A stretch of DNA of 64,000 nt from NCBI GenBank assembly GCA_902512305.1, contig CABXIU010000004.1:1-64000 (forward strand). The letters are read 5' to 3'. Within the stretch, counting starts at the first letter, position 1. Each line of letters begins with the position of its first letter. Shown here piece by piece: positions 47,156 to 57,718 of the stretch. This DNA is from an uncultured Gammaproteobacteria bacterium (GTDB taxonomy: Bacteria > Pseudomonadota > Gammaproteobacteria > PS1 > Pseudothioglobaceae). Under the pieces are notes generated by a model. The model made no database searches. It was given only the letters and a program-made list of their open reading frames with translations, and was not told where the DNA came from. Both the position numbers and the translations under genes were made by a program.

Positions 47156-49888
47156 ATGAATCAACCACTCATTTTAGTCGACGGAACCGCTTATTTATTC
47201 CGCTCATACTTTTCAACTATCTCACAAAATCTAACTAATAATAGTGGTTTTCCAACTGGTGCCATGTTTGGGACTGTAAATGCAATAAAGCACCTGCAAA
47301 GAAAATATAAAGGGGCGAAGCTAATTATGATCTTTGATGCTAAAGGTACAAACTTTCGTCATCAAATTTTTCCTGAATACAAAGCAAATAGGAGTCCTGC
47401 TCATGACGACTTAATTGTTCAGATTGAACCGTTATACAAAATTATACGGGCAATGGGTTTTCATTTTTTATGTGAAGAGGGTGTTGAGGCTGACGATGTT
47501 ATAGCTACCCTGTCAAGATTTACAAATGAAAAAGGAATTGAGACAATTATTGCTAGTGGAGATAAAGATCTTTTTCAACTAGTTGGCGGAAATATCAAGC
47601 AATTAGATATGAAAGGAAAGCTTTTTTCTGAGGACGATGTTAAGGAAAAAATGGGCGTAAAGCCAAATCAAATATTAGATTTATTAGCTTTGACAGGCGA
47701 CTCTTCTGACAATATACCAGGTGTTCCAAGTGTGGGACCAAAAACTGCTGCAAAGTGGCTTGAGGAATATCACGACATAGACGGTGTCAAAGCTAATGCG
47801 GAAAAAATTGGTGGCAAGGTTGGTGAAAAACTCAGAGAATCTTTTGATTTATTGGATCTTTCATATCAATTAGTTAAGCTTAAATTTGATGTGAAACTAC
47901 CCTTTAACATTCTTGAAGATGAGCCCGGAGAAAATACTGAAGAATTGATAGGGTTATATAAAGACTTTGGATTCTCTATGTGGCTAAAACAATTAGACGA
48001 TCAGAAGACCTCTAAGATAGAGAAGCCTCAAGAGCCAGAGAGAAATGAATCCGAGATAAATAATGTAAAACTTTCCCTGGATGACTATACAAGAGAGCTT
48101 ATTCTAAGTGAAGATGATTTCTCTAACTTATTAGTGAAACTCTCTTCAAGTGAGTCTTTTGTATTTGATTTAGAGACCAATAGCCTTGATTATATGGAGG
48201 CTCAAATTGTTGGGCTCGTATTTTTAGTGGGGAAAAATAGTTATTATTTACCTGTTGCTCATGACTATTTGGATGCGCCAGTTCAGCTTTCTAGATCCAG
48301 TGTTTTATCATCTTTAAAGCCAATTTTAGAAAACTTAAAAATTGGTAAGATTGGTCAAAATCTAAAGTATGATGCCCATGTTCTAGCAAATGTTGACATC
48401 AATTTAAATGGCATTATTGACGACACAATGCTTAAATCTTATTGTTTAGATTCTGTAGCAAGTCGACATAATATGGACGATCTCGCGCTTCATTATCTTG
48501 GTTATGAAACGATTCATTATTCGGATGTTGCTGGAAGTGGTAAAAAGCAACTGACATTTAATCAAGTTGGTATTGAAGAAGCAATGCCTTATGCATGTGA
48601 AGATGTCATTATTACGAATGAGCTTAATAATTTATTTGAGTCAAAATTAGAGGCTTATCCTAAGATATTAAGGCTATATAAGAGCATAGAAATTCCTTTG
48701 ATAAAAGTTATGCTGAGCCTGGAGAGAAATGGCGCACTATTAGATGAAAAATCTCTATTCGATCAGCAAAACAAGATTAAAGCTGAAATGATAAAAATTC
48801 AATCAAAGGCCTTTGAGATTGCAGGGGATGAATTCAATTTAGAATCACCAAAGCAAATTCAACAAATTTTGTTTAGTGAGGAAGGTTTTGGTCTTGAGCC
48901 AAAAAAGAAAACAGCAAAAGGACAGCCTTCTACAAATGAAGAAGCCTTAAAGTTGTTGGACCATCCTTTAGTTGACCTCATAATGTCCTATAGAACCCTC
49001 ACGAAATTAAATTCCACTTATTTAGAGGCACTACCGAGGCAAATAAATAGAAGAACTGGCCGTCTTCATACCTCTTATCATCAAGCAGTAACTGCAACTG
49101 GAAGGCTTTCTTCTTCAAAGCCTAATTTTCAAAATATTCCTATAAGGACTGAGCAGGGTGCTCAAATTAGATCTGCTTTTATTGCGGACAAAGGAAATGT
49201 TATTCTTGCAGCAGACTATTCTCAAATTGAATTAAGAATTATGGCGCATATCTCAGGAGATCAAAACTTAATCAAGGCATTCAATAATAATGAAGATGTT
49301 CATCGATCAACAGCTGCGCAGGTTTTTGACACAGAAATATCGATGGTAACTAAAGACCAGCGTCGAAAAGCCAAGGCTATTAATTTTGGTTTGATTTACG
49401 GAATGAGTGCATTTGGTTTAGCCAAACAGATTGATGTTTCTAGGACTGAAGCTAAGCAATATATTGACGGTTATTTTGAAAATTATCCCGGCGTTTTAAA
49501 ATTTATGGAAGAAACAAAAGAGAAAGCAAAGTCCCAAGGGTATGTAGAAACAGTTCTAGGAAGAAGGCTTTATTTGCCTCAAATTAACTCAAAAAACAAA
49601 ATGCTTCAGCAGCATGCACTGAGAACGGCAATTAATGCACCTATGCAAGGTTCATCAGCAGACATCATAAAAAAAGCAATGCTCGATATTCAGGCTTGGA
49701 TTGACAAAGAGGCTCATGAAATAAAGATGTTTATGCAAGTTCACGATGAGCTTGTGTTTGAGCTTAAAGCAAAAATGGCAGATGAGCATGGAAAAAACTT
49801 AAAAGACTTGATGTCAAATGCTTTAAAGCTAAGTATACCTCTTGAGGTTGATATTGGTATAGGGTCAAACTGGCAAGAGGCTCATTAA
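47156..49888 (+). CDS. polA: DNA polymerase I
   Basis: Repair and Okazaki-fragment polymerase. Three domains: N-terminal 5'-3' exonuclease (LVDGTAYLFRSYF, GDKDLFQLV, GDSSDNIPGVPSVGPKTA), a 3'-5' proofreading exonuclease with an intact DLETNSLDYM acidic pair (about residue 342), and the polymerase with DYSQIELRIMAHISGD, RRKAKAINFGLIYGMSAFGLA and MQVHDELVFE. 910 residues, full length. Confidence 0.96.
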   Translation: MNQPLILVDGTAYLFRSYFSTISQNLTNNSGFPTGAMFGTVNAIKHLQRKYKGAKLIMIFDAKGTNFRHQIFPEYKANRSPAHDDLIVQIEPLYKIIRAMGFHFLCEEGVEADDVIATLSRFTNEKGIETIIASGDKDLFQLVGGNIKQLDMKGKLFSEDDVKEKMGVKPNQILDLLALTGDSSDNIPGVPSVGPKTAAKWLEEYHDIDGVKANAEKIGGKVGEKLRESFDLLDLSYQLVKLKFDVKLPFNILEDEPGENTEELIGLYKDFGFSMWLKQLDDQKTSKIEKPQEPERNESEINNVKLSLDDYTRELILSEDDFSNLLVKLSSSESFVFDLETNSLDYMEAQIVGLVFLVGKNSYYLPVAHDYLDAPVQLSRSSVLSSLKPILENLKIGKIGQNLKYDAHVLANVDINLNGIIDDTMLKSYCLDSVASRHNMDDLALHYLGYETIHYSDVAGSGKKQLTFNQVGIEEAMPYACEDVIITNELNNLFESKLEAYPKILRLYKSIEIPLIKVMLSLERNGALLDEKSLFDQQNKIKAEMIKIQSKAFEIAGDEFNLESPKQIQQILFSEEGFGLEPKKKTAKGQPSTNEEALKLLDHPLVDLIMSYRTLTKLNSTYLEALPRQINRRTGRLHTSYHQAVTATGRLSSSKPNFQNIPIRTEQGAQIRSAFIADKGNVILAADYSQIELRIMAHISGDQNLIKAFNNNEDVHRSTAAQVFDTEISMVTKDQRRKAKAINFGLIYGMSAFGLAKQIDVSRTEAKQYIDGYFENYPGVLKFMEETKEKAKSQGYVETVLGRRLYLPQINSKNKMLQQHALRTAINAPMQGSSADIIKKAMLDIQAWIDKEAHEIKMFMQVHDELVFELKAKMADEHGKNLKDLMSNALKLSIPLEVDIGIGSNWQEAH

Positions 49889-49968
49889 CTATAATTTGAT
49901 GCTAGGCTGATATTCAGATAAATTAAAATAACTTCTTGAAATGTAAAAGAAATCACTAGCTAGGCTAT

Positions 49969-51717
49969 ATGAAAGAACAATTAAAAGATTTACTTAACAA
50001 GTGTATTCAGAACTTAATTTCTAAGGGTCTTCTTAATGAAATGCCTGCAAAAATTAGAATTGATCATACAAAAGACAAAAGCCACGGGGATTATGCCACC
50101 AACATTGCATTAATGCTCTCAAAACAGGCAAAAACTAGTCCATTAGAGCTGGCAAAAATAATCATTGATCAATTAGAAGAGACAAGTTTTATTAAAAAAA
50201 CAGAAATTGCAGGACCGGGCTTCATAAATTTCTTCATTTCAGAAGAATCAAGTATTTCGATTATAAGCGAGATTATTGATCAGGGTGAAATCTATGGCAG
50301 GTCAGAAATTGGTTCAGGCCAGAGCGTACTTTTAGAGTATGTTTCTGCTAATCCAACTGGACCTCTTCACGTTGGCCATGGAAGAGGAGCGGCCTATGGC
50401 GCAACTGTTTCAAACTTATTAAGAAATGCTGGATTCAAGGTTGATAATGAATATTATGTGAATGATGCTGGCAGACAAATGGACATTTTAACTGTGAGTA
50501 TTTTTTTACGATATTTGTCTCTTTGTGATGAAACTATAAGGTTTCCAGATAATGGTTATCAGGGGCAGTATATTATTGATATTGCTAATGATATTATTAA
50601 TAATTGTGGGCGTGAGTTTCATCAGAATTCAGAGTCAATTTTTGAAAATATAGGTAAAGATGGCTCAGATGGGGGAGACAAAGAGTCCCATATTGATGAG
50701 TTAATTGCCAAATCTAAAGCCTTATTAGGTGAAAATTTTAAGTCCATCTTTAGGGTAGGCATCGACAGTATCTTAAGTGGTATAAAAAATGATTTAGCTG
50801 AATTTGGTGTTGTTTTTGAAAAATGGTTTTTTGAACAATCGTTAATTGATAATGGTTTTTCAGATTCCTGCATCGCAAAACTTAAGGAAAGTAATAGCCT
50901 ATACAACAAAGATGGAGCTCTATGGTTTAAGACGACAAGCTACGGAGATGAGAAAGATCGAGTTGTAGTTCGTGATAATGGAAATCATACATACTTTGCT
51001 TCAGACATTGCTTACCACCTTGAGAAGTTTGAGAGAGGTTATGACAAAATCATAAATATATGGGGGGCAGATCATCATGGGTACATTCCTAGAGTTAAAG
51101 CCTCAATAGAAGCACTAGGTCACAATCCTAACAAACTAGAGATTTTATTGGTTCAGTTTGCAAATCTATTCAGAGGTGGCAGCAAAGTTCAGATGTCTAC
51201 TCGTAGCGGCTCTTTTGTTACATTGGAGGATCTTAGAAAGGAAGTGGGAAATGATGCAGCACGTTTTTTTTATATCCTGAGAAAATCTGAGCAACATATG
51301 GATTTTGATCTAGATTTGGCCAAATCAAAAACCAATGAAAATCCGGTTTATTATATTCAATATGCCCATGCTCGGATTTGCTCAGTTTTTAGGCAGGTAA
51401 GTGAAAAAGAGTTGGTATTTGATAAAGGACAGGCTAATTTGTCTTTATTAACAGAAGAGATTGAAAAAAATATTTTAAGAGAGCTCAGTCGATATAAGAG
51501 TGTAGTAGAGTCATCAGCAATTCAATATGAGCCTCATCAGCTTGCTTACTATCTAAGAGATCTTTCAACTCAGTTCCATAGTTACTATAACGCCTGTAAG
51601 TTTATCATGGACGATAATGATCTAACACAAGCAAGGCTATCATTAATCCATGCCACAAGACAAATTCTGATAAATGGACTCTCTATTCTTGGAGTAAGTG
51701 CTCCAGAATCAATGTGA
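49969..51717 (+). CDS. argS: Arginyl-tRNA synthetase
   Basis: Charges tRNA-Arg. The class I HIGH motif appears as [18 protein letters not shown]; the KMSKS equivalent is VQMSTRSG, as usual for ArgRS. The N-terminal tRNA-binding domain and the C-terminal DALR anticodon domain (YYNACKFI near the end) are present. 582 residues. Overlaps the following helicase gene by 4 bases. Confidence 0.95.
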   Translation: MKEQLKDLLNKCIQNLISKGLLNEMPAKIRIDHTKDKSHGDYATNIALMLSKQAKTSPLELAKIIIDQLEETSFIKKTEIAGPGFINFFISEESSISIISEIIDQGEIYGRSEIGSGQSVLLEYVSANPTGPLHVGHGRGAAYGATVSNLLRNAGFKVDNEYYVNDAGRQMDILTVSIFLRYLSLCDETIRFPDNGYQGQYIIDIANDIINNCGREFHQNSESIFENIGKDGSDGGDKESHIDELIAKSKALLGENFKSIFRVGIDSILSGIKNDLAEFGVVFEKWFFEQSLIDNGFSDSCIAKLKESNSLYNKDGALWFKTTSYGDEKDRVVVRDNGNHTYFASDIAYHLEKFERGYDKIINIWGADHHGYIPRVKASIEALGHNPNKLEILLVQFANLFRGGSKVQMSTRSGSFVTLEDLRKEVGNDAARFFYILRKSEQHMDFDLDLAKSKTNENPVYYIQYAHARICSVFRQVSEKELVFDKGQANLSLLTEEIEKNILRELSRYKSVVESSAIQYEPHQLAYYLRDLSTQFHSYYNACKFIMDDNDLTQARLSLIHATRQILINGLSILGVSAPESM

Positions 51718-54700
51718 ATGATCAAAAACAAAGGGATGAAGCCTTAAATATTGGTGACTCATTCATTGTACAGGCCCCTGCTGGCTCTGGAAAAACAGAA
51801 CTCATTATACAAAGATACTTAAAGTTACTCAGCTGTTCAGATGAGCCCGAAAATATCCTAGCTATGACATTCACGAATAGAGCTGTGGATGAGCTAAAGC
51901 ATCGGATTATTAATTCTTTAAATCGAGCCAGAATGAAGCCCCCTGAGGAGACGCATAAGCTCAAAACCTTCCATCTTGCTTGTCAGGTTATAGAACAATC
52001 TGATAAGAGAGGATGGGAGCTTATCAATCACCCTTCTCGTCTAAAAATTATTACTATCGATTCATTATCTAATTTGATTGTTTCTAGATTTCCATCCCTT
52101 GAGCAGCTCGTCCCACCTAGAACGATTGTTGATTCCTTTGAGTACGAGCATATATATCATCAGGCTGCAGAAGACACCTTGCTACTTATAGAGGATGATG
52201 AATACAAGCCAATCATCTCATCAGTTTTGCTTTATCTTGATAACCATGTAGATAGGTTCTATAGTCTCATTGAACAAATGCTTGCAAAAAGGGAGCAGTG
52301 GCTTCCGAAAATCTATGCTGAAGGTGCTTTAGATATAAGCCACTTAGAAGATTTCTCTAAAGGGTTAATTATTAATCATCTTGAAGCCCTTAAAGTTAGA
52401 GCAGAAAAAATACTAAGCACTAAATTTTTTAGCCTATTAAAAGATAATATAAGAGAGGATGTTTCAAAAATTACAAGACTTCCTGGTACTGCTGTCAATG
52501 ATTTAGACGAATGGAAGGTTATTTCTGAACTCCTGATAACAAAAAACAATGGAAACTGGAGAAAGAGGGTTGATATAAAAATTGGATTTCCAGTTGAAGC
52601 AAAAGAAGAGAAGGCATTATTTAAGGAAATCTTAGAGGAGCTCAATTCAGAAATAGAGTTTAAAAAAATGCTCATTAATTTGGAAAATCTGCCAAGTGCT
52701 AATTTTCCAGAGTCAACAAAAAAATCTATTTCAGACATTGCTCATGTATTAAAGCTCAGCGTTGCTAAGCTTAAGGTCATTTTTAAACAGGAAAGTGTGC
52801 AAGACTTTTCAGAAGTTAATCTTCAGGCAATAAATGCTTTAGATAGTCGTGAGGAGGTGAGTGATATTGCGTTGTTATTAGACTATCAAATTAATCATAT
52901 TCTAATTGACGAGTTTCAGGACACTTCATACTCTCAATTAAGTTTAATTGAAAGATTAATAGATGGATGGCAGAAGGATGAAGGCAGAACCATTTTTTTT
53001 GTTGGTGATCCAATGCAATCTATCTATAAATTTAGAGAGTCTCAAGTTGGAATATTTATTGATGTTGCCAGAAATGGAATTGGCAGCCTTAAGATTAAAT
53101 CCCTAGCATTGAGTACAAACTTTAGATCTAATAAAAGTATAGTTGAGATAAATAATGACATTTTTTCGCAAATATTTCCTAAGAATGATGATTTACTTTT
53201 AGGGGCAATTCACTATTCAAGTTCATATCCTTATTCTAATATTGAGCAAAATTACGCAGTATCTTTTTACCCATTCGGGCCAAACCAAGATCTTGAAGAG
53301 GCTGAAAAGATACATGGAATTGTTAATCAATCCCTTTTGAATAATCCTGAGGAAGAAATTGCTATTCTTGTTCGATCAAGATCACATCTTAATGAAATTT
53401 CTTCAGTGCTTCAAAACAACAACATTAATTTTGAATCATTAAAAACTGAAACTTTAAGGTCTCATATATTTACAAGAGACCTATTGAGCCTGTCGAGAGC
53501 TTTATTAAGCTTAAGCGATAAGCTCGCATGGCTCTCTATTCTCAGGTCACCCTGGTGCGGTTTAAGATTGAGTGACTTATTAGTTTTAAGCCGCTCAAAT
53601 GATCAAACAATTTTTAATCAATTAATGACTATAGATTCTTTGCAAGGCATGAGTTCAGATGGCATTGATAGAAGCAAGTTCATCTACCGAGCAACAAGAG
53701 ATGCGATTTTTTCAGAGGGCAGGTTTTCTTTTGTTGAGCGCTTCACATTTACTTTGAGTCAGCTCTTCAATGATAATGAGTTAACACATATTGAAAGAAC
53801 TATAAAAACCCAGTTCCTTAAATTGTTACATCGTTGTGAGTTGAATCAAAGTCTCAATCTAAAGACGATTGAATCAATGCTCCAAGATCTATATGCGCCT
53901 TCCCGCCCTTCAAATGTGAAATTAATGACTGTGCATCAGTCAAAGGGCCTTGAGTTTGATACAGTGATTATTCCTGGACTGGGTAAAAAAGGAAGAAGTG
54001 ATAGTCTTCCTTTAATGCAAATTCAAGAATTTCCTAATGACAAGGTTTTGCTGTCTCCAATTAAGTCTATCTATGAAAAAAAGGAGAACAAAACATACCT
54101 TTACTTACAATACTTAAAAAAACAGCAGTCTAATTTTGAGTTAATGAGACTTCTTTATGTTGCTATGAGTCGGGCAAAGAAGAATGTCTACCTATTAGGT
54201 GGATTATCAAAAAGTGGGAAGGCAGTAGGTGGATCTTTCCTCTCTTTATTGAGTCACTATTATGAAGAAAATTTAGATATTGTTGCTGACCAAGGGCAAA
54301 AAAATATAGAGGAGTTAAGTGCACCAAAACTTATCCGAGTTAAAACACTAGCATCTTTGTCAGCGCAAAATATTAGCAATACTGATGAGCAAATAAACCA
54401 TCCAAAAACCTTCGATTTGATTTATCAAAGTGCTTTAGGCACAATCGTTCATCATTATTTGGAGCAGGAAGAGTTTAACCCGTCTCCTTTAAGTGTTGAA
54501 ACAAGGCTTAAAGAGAGAGGAATTCCATCAAGATTGCTTAAATCATTATCAAATTCTATTTTAGATATACTCACAAATACTAAGCATGATGATAATTTTG
54601 AATGGCTTTTTAAGTCCAGGCCAACAACAGAAGTAGAGGCAGAATATAGTAATTCAAATCAAACAGTCATTATTGATCGTTTGTTTATTGATGATGGTAA

Positions 54701-54890
54701 ATTATGGATTATTGATTTTAAAACTGCCTCACTTAACAAAGATGAAACGATAAATGATTTTATAGAGCGACAAAAGCTCTCACATCAACAACAAATTGAA
54801 AAATATAAAGAAGTTTTAACAGACTTCTTTGAGCTTCCGTCTAGGGCAGCAATTTATTGTCCAGTTGTAAGTCAATTAATAATGCTTTGA
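51714..54890 (+). CDS. AddA-like UvrD-family helicase/nuclease
   Basis: Large DNA end-processing enzyme of 1058 residues. Walker A is [13 protein letters not shown] (about 19-31); other SF1 motifs are [43 protein letters not shown] and [13 protein letters not shown]. The C-terminal PD-(D/E)xK nuclease is seen as [20 protein letters not shown]. The domain order fits AddA rather than RecB or UvrD. No addB lies nearby. GTG start in a GTGA overlap with argS. Expected role: double-strand break repair. Confidence 0.85.
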   Translation: MNDQKQRDEALNIGDSFIVQAPAGSGKTELIIQRYLKLLSCSDEPENILAMTFTNRAVDELKHRIINSLNRARMKPPEETHKLKTFHLACQVIEQSDKRGWELINHPSRLKIITIDSLSNLIVSRFPSLEQLVPPRTIVDSFEYEHIYHQAAEDTLLLIEDDEYKPIISSVLLYLDNHVDRFYSLIEQMLAKREQWLPKIYAEGALDISHLEDFSKGLIINHLEALKVRAEKILSTKFFSLLKDNIREDVSKITRLPGTAVNDLDEWKVISELLITKNNGNWRKRVDIKIGFPVEAKEEKALFKEILEELNSEIEFKKMLINLENLPSANFPESTKKSISDIAHVLKLSVAKLKVIFKQESVQDFSEVNLQAINALDSREEVSDIALLLDYQINHILIDEFQDTSYSQLSLIERLIDGWQKDEGRTIFFVGDPMQSIYKFRESQVGIFIDVARNGIGSLKIKSLALSTNFRSNKSIVEINNDIFSQIFPKNDDLLLGAIHYSSSYPYSNIEQNYAVSFYPFGPNQDLEEAEKIHGIVNQSLLNNPEEEIAILVRSRSHLNEISSVLQNNNINFESLKTETLRSHIFTRDLLSLSRALLSLSDKLAWLSILRSPWCGLRLSDLLVLSRSNDQTIFNQLMTIDSLQGMSSDGIDRSKFIYRATRDAIFSEGRFSFVERFTFTLSQLFNDNELTHIERTIKTQFLKLLHRCELNQSLNLKTIESMLQDLYAPSRPSNVKLMTVHQSKGLEFDTVIIPGLGKKGRSDSLPLMQIQEFPNDKVLLSPIKSIYEKKENKTYLYLQYLKKQQSNFELMRLLYVAMSRAKKNVYLLGGLSKSGKAVGGSFLSLLSHYYEENLDIVADQGQKNIEELSAPKLIRVKTLASLSAQNISNTDEQINHPKTFDLIYQSALGTIVHHYLEQEEFNPSPLSVETRLKERGIPSRLLKSLSNSILDILTNTKHDDNFEWLFKSRPTTEVEAEYSNSNQTVIIDRLFIDDGKLWIIDFKTASLNKDETINDFIERQKLSHQQQIEKYKEVLTDFFELPSRAAIYCPVVSQLIML

Positions 54891-54969
54891 TTTAATTGTT
54901 GAGAAAATGACTGGACAAAGTATTCAATTCCTCCTATGATGTCAGCGAATTCATTAAACATTTATTTAA

Positions 54970-56133
54970 ATGGCTAAGCAAAATAACAATGTTGGCTGGA
55001 TTGACTATACGCAGAAGTATGGTGATCGAAAAATAAAAACTATTAATCCTGATATTCAAAGTGGTTCGACAGTTTTGTTTCAAGACTTTGAAGACATGCA
55101 GTTGGCTCTTGAGGGAGGCTATCCTGGTGTTGATTATGGTACTCATGGCTTGTCTACTCAAAAGGCCTTTGAAGAAGCTCTTTGCAAGGTGGAAAATGGC
55201 TTTAGAACATACGCTTTTCCATCAGGAATCAATGCCATAACAAATACTCTAATGGCCTTTACTCAAAGTGGCGATGAGATTTTGCTTTGCGATAATGCTT
55301 ATGGGCCAACTAAAAGATTTTGTCATAACATTCTTACAAAATATAATGTTAAGACTACTCATATTGAATCTAATATTGGCTCTGAGATTAGTAATTATAT
55401 TAATGACAACACGAGACTTATTTTCTTAGAATCGCCTGGCTCCAATACATTTGAAATTCAAGATATTTTGGAAATAGTTAAGGCTGCTAAAAAAACTGGA
55501 GTCATGGTAATTATTGATAGTACTTGGGCTACGCCGTTGTATCTAAAGTCACTAGATCTTGGTGTTGATATTGCAATTCAATCAGTGACTAAGTATATAT
55601 GTGGACATTCTGACGTTTTGATGGGTTGTGCAACAGTCAACGAGAAATACGCTGATGAGTTTGCAGAATATTTCCAAACTGTTGAAAATTATACTAATCC
55701 TCAAGATTGCTATATTGCTCTTAGAGGCCTAAGAACTCTCAAGGTACGATTGGAGGAGCACGAGAAGTCTGCTTATAAGATTGCTCAATGGTTAGAAAAA
55801 CAAGAGATTGTTGATTGCGTTATTCATCCTGGCCTTGAATCTCATCCTCAGCACTCCTTATGGAAAAGAGATTTTTCTGGATCATCCGGCTTATTCTCTT
55901 TCACATTCAAAGAGCCATATTCCACAGATAAAATTGCTAAATTCATAAACTCACTTAAGATGTTTGCTCTTGGCTTTAGTTGGGGTGGCTATAAAAGTTT
56001 ATTGACTGCAAGGCCCTATGAGCGTGATGGCAAGTGGCTGCATGATGGGAAGCACGTTATACGTTTAAGTATTGGACTTGAGGAGACAAAGGATTTAATT
56101 GAAGATTTGAACCAAGGTTTTAATAATCTTTAG
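54970..56133 (+). CDS. metC: Cystathionine beta-lyase
   Basis: PLP enzyme cleaving cystathionine to homocysteine. The PLP lysine motif is QSVTKYICGHSDVLMG, and IIDSTWATPLYLKSLDLGVD precedes it. The C-terminal pattern WKRDFSGSSGLFSF and FSWGGYKSL resemble MetC more than cystathionine gamma-synthase. 387 residues. No strong ribosome site before the ATG. Confidence 0.9.
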   Translation: MAKQNNNVGWIDYTQKYGDRKIKTINPDIQSGSTVLFQDFEDMQLALEGGYPGVDYGTHGLSTQKAFEEALCKVENGFRTYAFPSGINAITNTLMAFTQSGDEILLCDNAYGPTKRFCHNILTKYNVKTTHIESNIGSEISNYINDNTRLIFLESPGSNTFEIQDILEIVKAAKKTGVMVIIDSTWATPLYLKSLDLGVDIAIQSVTKYICGHSDVLMGCATVNEKYADEFAEYFQTVENYTNPQDCYIALRGLRTLKVRLEEHEKSAYKIAQWLEKQEIVDCVIHPGLESHPQHSLWKRDFSGSSGLFSFTFKEPYSTDKIAKFINSLKMFALGFSWGGYKSLLTARPYERDGKWLHDGKHVIRLSIGLEETKDLIEDLNQGFNNL

Positions 56134-56158
56134 TTACGGTGGAGTAGAATTGTGCATT

Positions 56159-56182
56159 CCTCTTTAGAGGTCAATTTTTTTT
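56159..56182 (+). terminator. Possible weak terminator after metC
   Basis: CCTC-TTTA-GAGG hairpin followed within four bases by eight T residues. The stem is short, and the T-run merges with the AAGGAG site of the next gene, so read-through is likely. Confidence 0.4.
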
Positions 56183-56193
56183 AAGGAGTCATT

Positions 56194-56436
56194 ATGAAAT
56201 TTATTACATCTTTAGCAATCTGTTTATTTATTACTAGCACAAGTGTTGCGAGTAAAGAAATAGAGACTTACCCGAAAGAAACTTGTCAAGAAATTTATGA
56301 AGCAATTGGGACTTTTCTTATTCTAGCAGACGCAGAGTGGAAGCAAAAAAATGAAGAAAAAGCAATGTTTTATTCAACAGCATCTGCAAATTATGCAACT
56401 ATCTATGAAACGGTGTGTAGAAAAAAGAGAAAGTAA
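56194..56436 (+). CDS. Small exported protein of unknown function
   Basis: 80 residues with a signal peptide (MKFITSLAICLFITSTSVAS, cleavage likely around residue 19-20). The mature part is about 60 residues, mostly helical, with two cysteines (in ETCQEIY and ETVCRKK) that could pair in the periplasm, and a basic end. Strong AAGGAG site. It overlaps the next small gene by one base. Not recognised. Confidence 0.7.
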   Translation: MKFITSLAICLFITSTSVASKEIETYPKETCQEIYEAIGTFLILADAEWKQKNEEKAMFYSTASANYATIYETVCRKKRK

Positions 56437-56723
56437 TGAAGAAGTTTCTAGTTACTTTTGTATTAAGTGATAACGGCAAGTATTACCACGAAGACCATGT
56501 TGGTCTTGATATTTATGCTGATGACATGGACGACCTTGTTATGAATCTTCAACACGATATTGATATACCCGATGAGTCAATCTCAGACAGAATAACAAGA
56601 GTTGTAGAAGAAAATATAGGCGGATTAAAATTTGATACTTATACACCTATATCGATTGGTGAATATAACGAAAATGGTGATGCAATGGTTGTACGGAATA
56701 TTAAAACACTAGAAGAATGGTAA
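56436..56723 (+). CDS. Small acidic protein of unknown function, possibly frameshifted
   Basis: 95 residues, acidic, no signal peptide or membrane segment. The start MKKFLVTFVLSDNGKYYHED looks like a beta-strand-rich domain; a helix DDLVMNLQHDID follows. The protein ends KTLEEW at TAA, but the +1 frame continues without interruption for 40 codons (see next entry). Not recognised as a family. Confidence 0.65.
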   Translation: MKKFLVTFVLSDNGKYYHEDHVGLDIYADDMDDLVMNLQHDIDIPDESISDRITRVVEENIGGLKFDTYTPISIGEYNENGDAMVVRNIKTLEEW

Positions 56724-56844
56724 GAAGAAGTTAAAAGCAGAAACTCTTGAAATGCTTAAAGGTGGTCGTGGAAACGCCGCAAAAAACCATCGGAATTGCT
56801 ATGGTCAAAAAGAGGAGCAAACAAAACTATTCCGTCACTTCTGA
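56722..56844 (+). pseudogene. Out-of-frame continuation of the preceding small gene
   Basis: Immediately after the last sense codon, shifting one base forward reads KKKLKAETLEMLKGGRGNA and on to a stop at 56842-56844: 40 hydrophilic residues that continue the helix KTLEEW smoothly. A single-base insertion near 56721 would restore a 135-residue protein. This may be a sequencing error, a natural mutation, or +1 frameshifting at TGG-TAA. It overlaps the tauD-like gene end by 10 bases. The alternative is that this is just noncoding spacer. Confidence 0.4.
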
Positions 56845-57680
56845 CTAAGCTCTCTTTTATCGTTTATAACTGTTATACGCTGCATATGTCTGAGTTCCGG
56901 CAGGTAGTCACATATTGCATAGTGTTGAGTTATTCGATTATCCCAAATAGCAACGGAATTATCTTCCCAATGAAATCTTACATGGAATTCAGGCTTATTA
57001 ATATGTTGAAACAAGAATTGTAATATTTGGTCACTTGGACCCTGACTCTCATTGATAATATTTCTAGTAAAAGCTTGGTTAACGTTAAGATATTTAAGCC
57101 CAGAAACCGGGTGAGTTTCGATTACTTTATGAACAGCGGAACCCACATTTTTAAGGGCACTATTTACTGAATCAACACCACCATCTTTATAGAAATCATT
57201 TCTAAATGTTCCCATATCATGAATCGCCTCAAGATTTTCTAGCTGATCTTTCCAGCCTTCTGAAAGCTGATTATAAGCAGCACTCATGCTTGCCCACAGA
57301 GTATCTCCCCCTACATTAGGAACATTAATTCCATGAAGAATGCTGGCAAATGGTGGATTCGACTTAAAGGTAAGGTCTTTATGCCAGTCATTGGTATCCG
57401 GTTTATTATTTCCATCATTTTTTAGCAGAACAATGCTTTGATAACCTTCAACATGAGGATAAACTGGATGTCCGGGATCAATTTCACCTAAGCTTTCTGC
57501 AAGATTCATGTGTGATTCAGGAGAGAGCTCTTGGTTTCTAAAAAAAATAACCTGATGTTTAATGAGTGCATGATATAACTGCTCAACATCGCCCTTACTT
57601 AGATTGTTAAGCGATATGCCTGATATAAGTGCACCAATTGATGGCGTTAGTGGTTCTGCTTTAAACATCATATTTTTCAA
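56835..57680 (-). CDS. TauD/TfdA-family Fe(II)/2-oxoglutarate dioxygenase
   Basis: Non-haem iron dioxygenase, 281 residues. The facial triad is visible as the HxD in NDWHKDLTF and the distal His in RITQHYAICDY, with the 2-oxoglutarate Arg in HMQRITV. GGDTLWASM is a family hallmark. TauD itself acts on taurine; here the substrate is unknown. It follows the MFS transporter gene on the same strand (38 bases), so the transporter may import its substrate. ATG at residue 5 is an alternative start. Confidence 0.88.
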   Translation of the reverse strand: MKNMMFKAEPLTPSIGALISGISLNNLSKGDVEQLYHALIKHQVIFFRNQELSPESHMNLAESLGEIDPGHPVYPHVEGYQSIVLLKNDGNNKPDTNDWHKDLTFKSNPPFASILHGINVPNVGGDTLWASMSAAYNQLSEGWKDQLENLEAIHDMGTFRNDFYKDGGVDSVNSALKNVGSAVHKVIETHPVSGLKYLNVNQAFTRNIINESQGPSDQILQFLFQHINKPEFHVRFHWEDNSVAIWDNRITQHYAICDYLPELRHMQRITVINDKRELSQK

Positions 57681-57718
57681 AAGTAGAATTTTTGAGAATT
57701 TTAATACAAAAACAAATG

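Noticed and set aside
56796-57023. 75-residue plus-strand ORF
   Set aside because: Mostly antisense to the TauD-family gene, with no ribosome site; a different frame from the continuation reported at 56722-56844.
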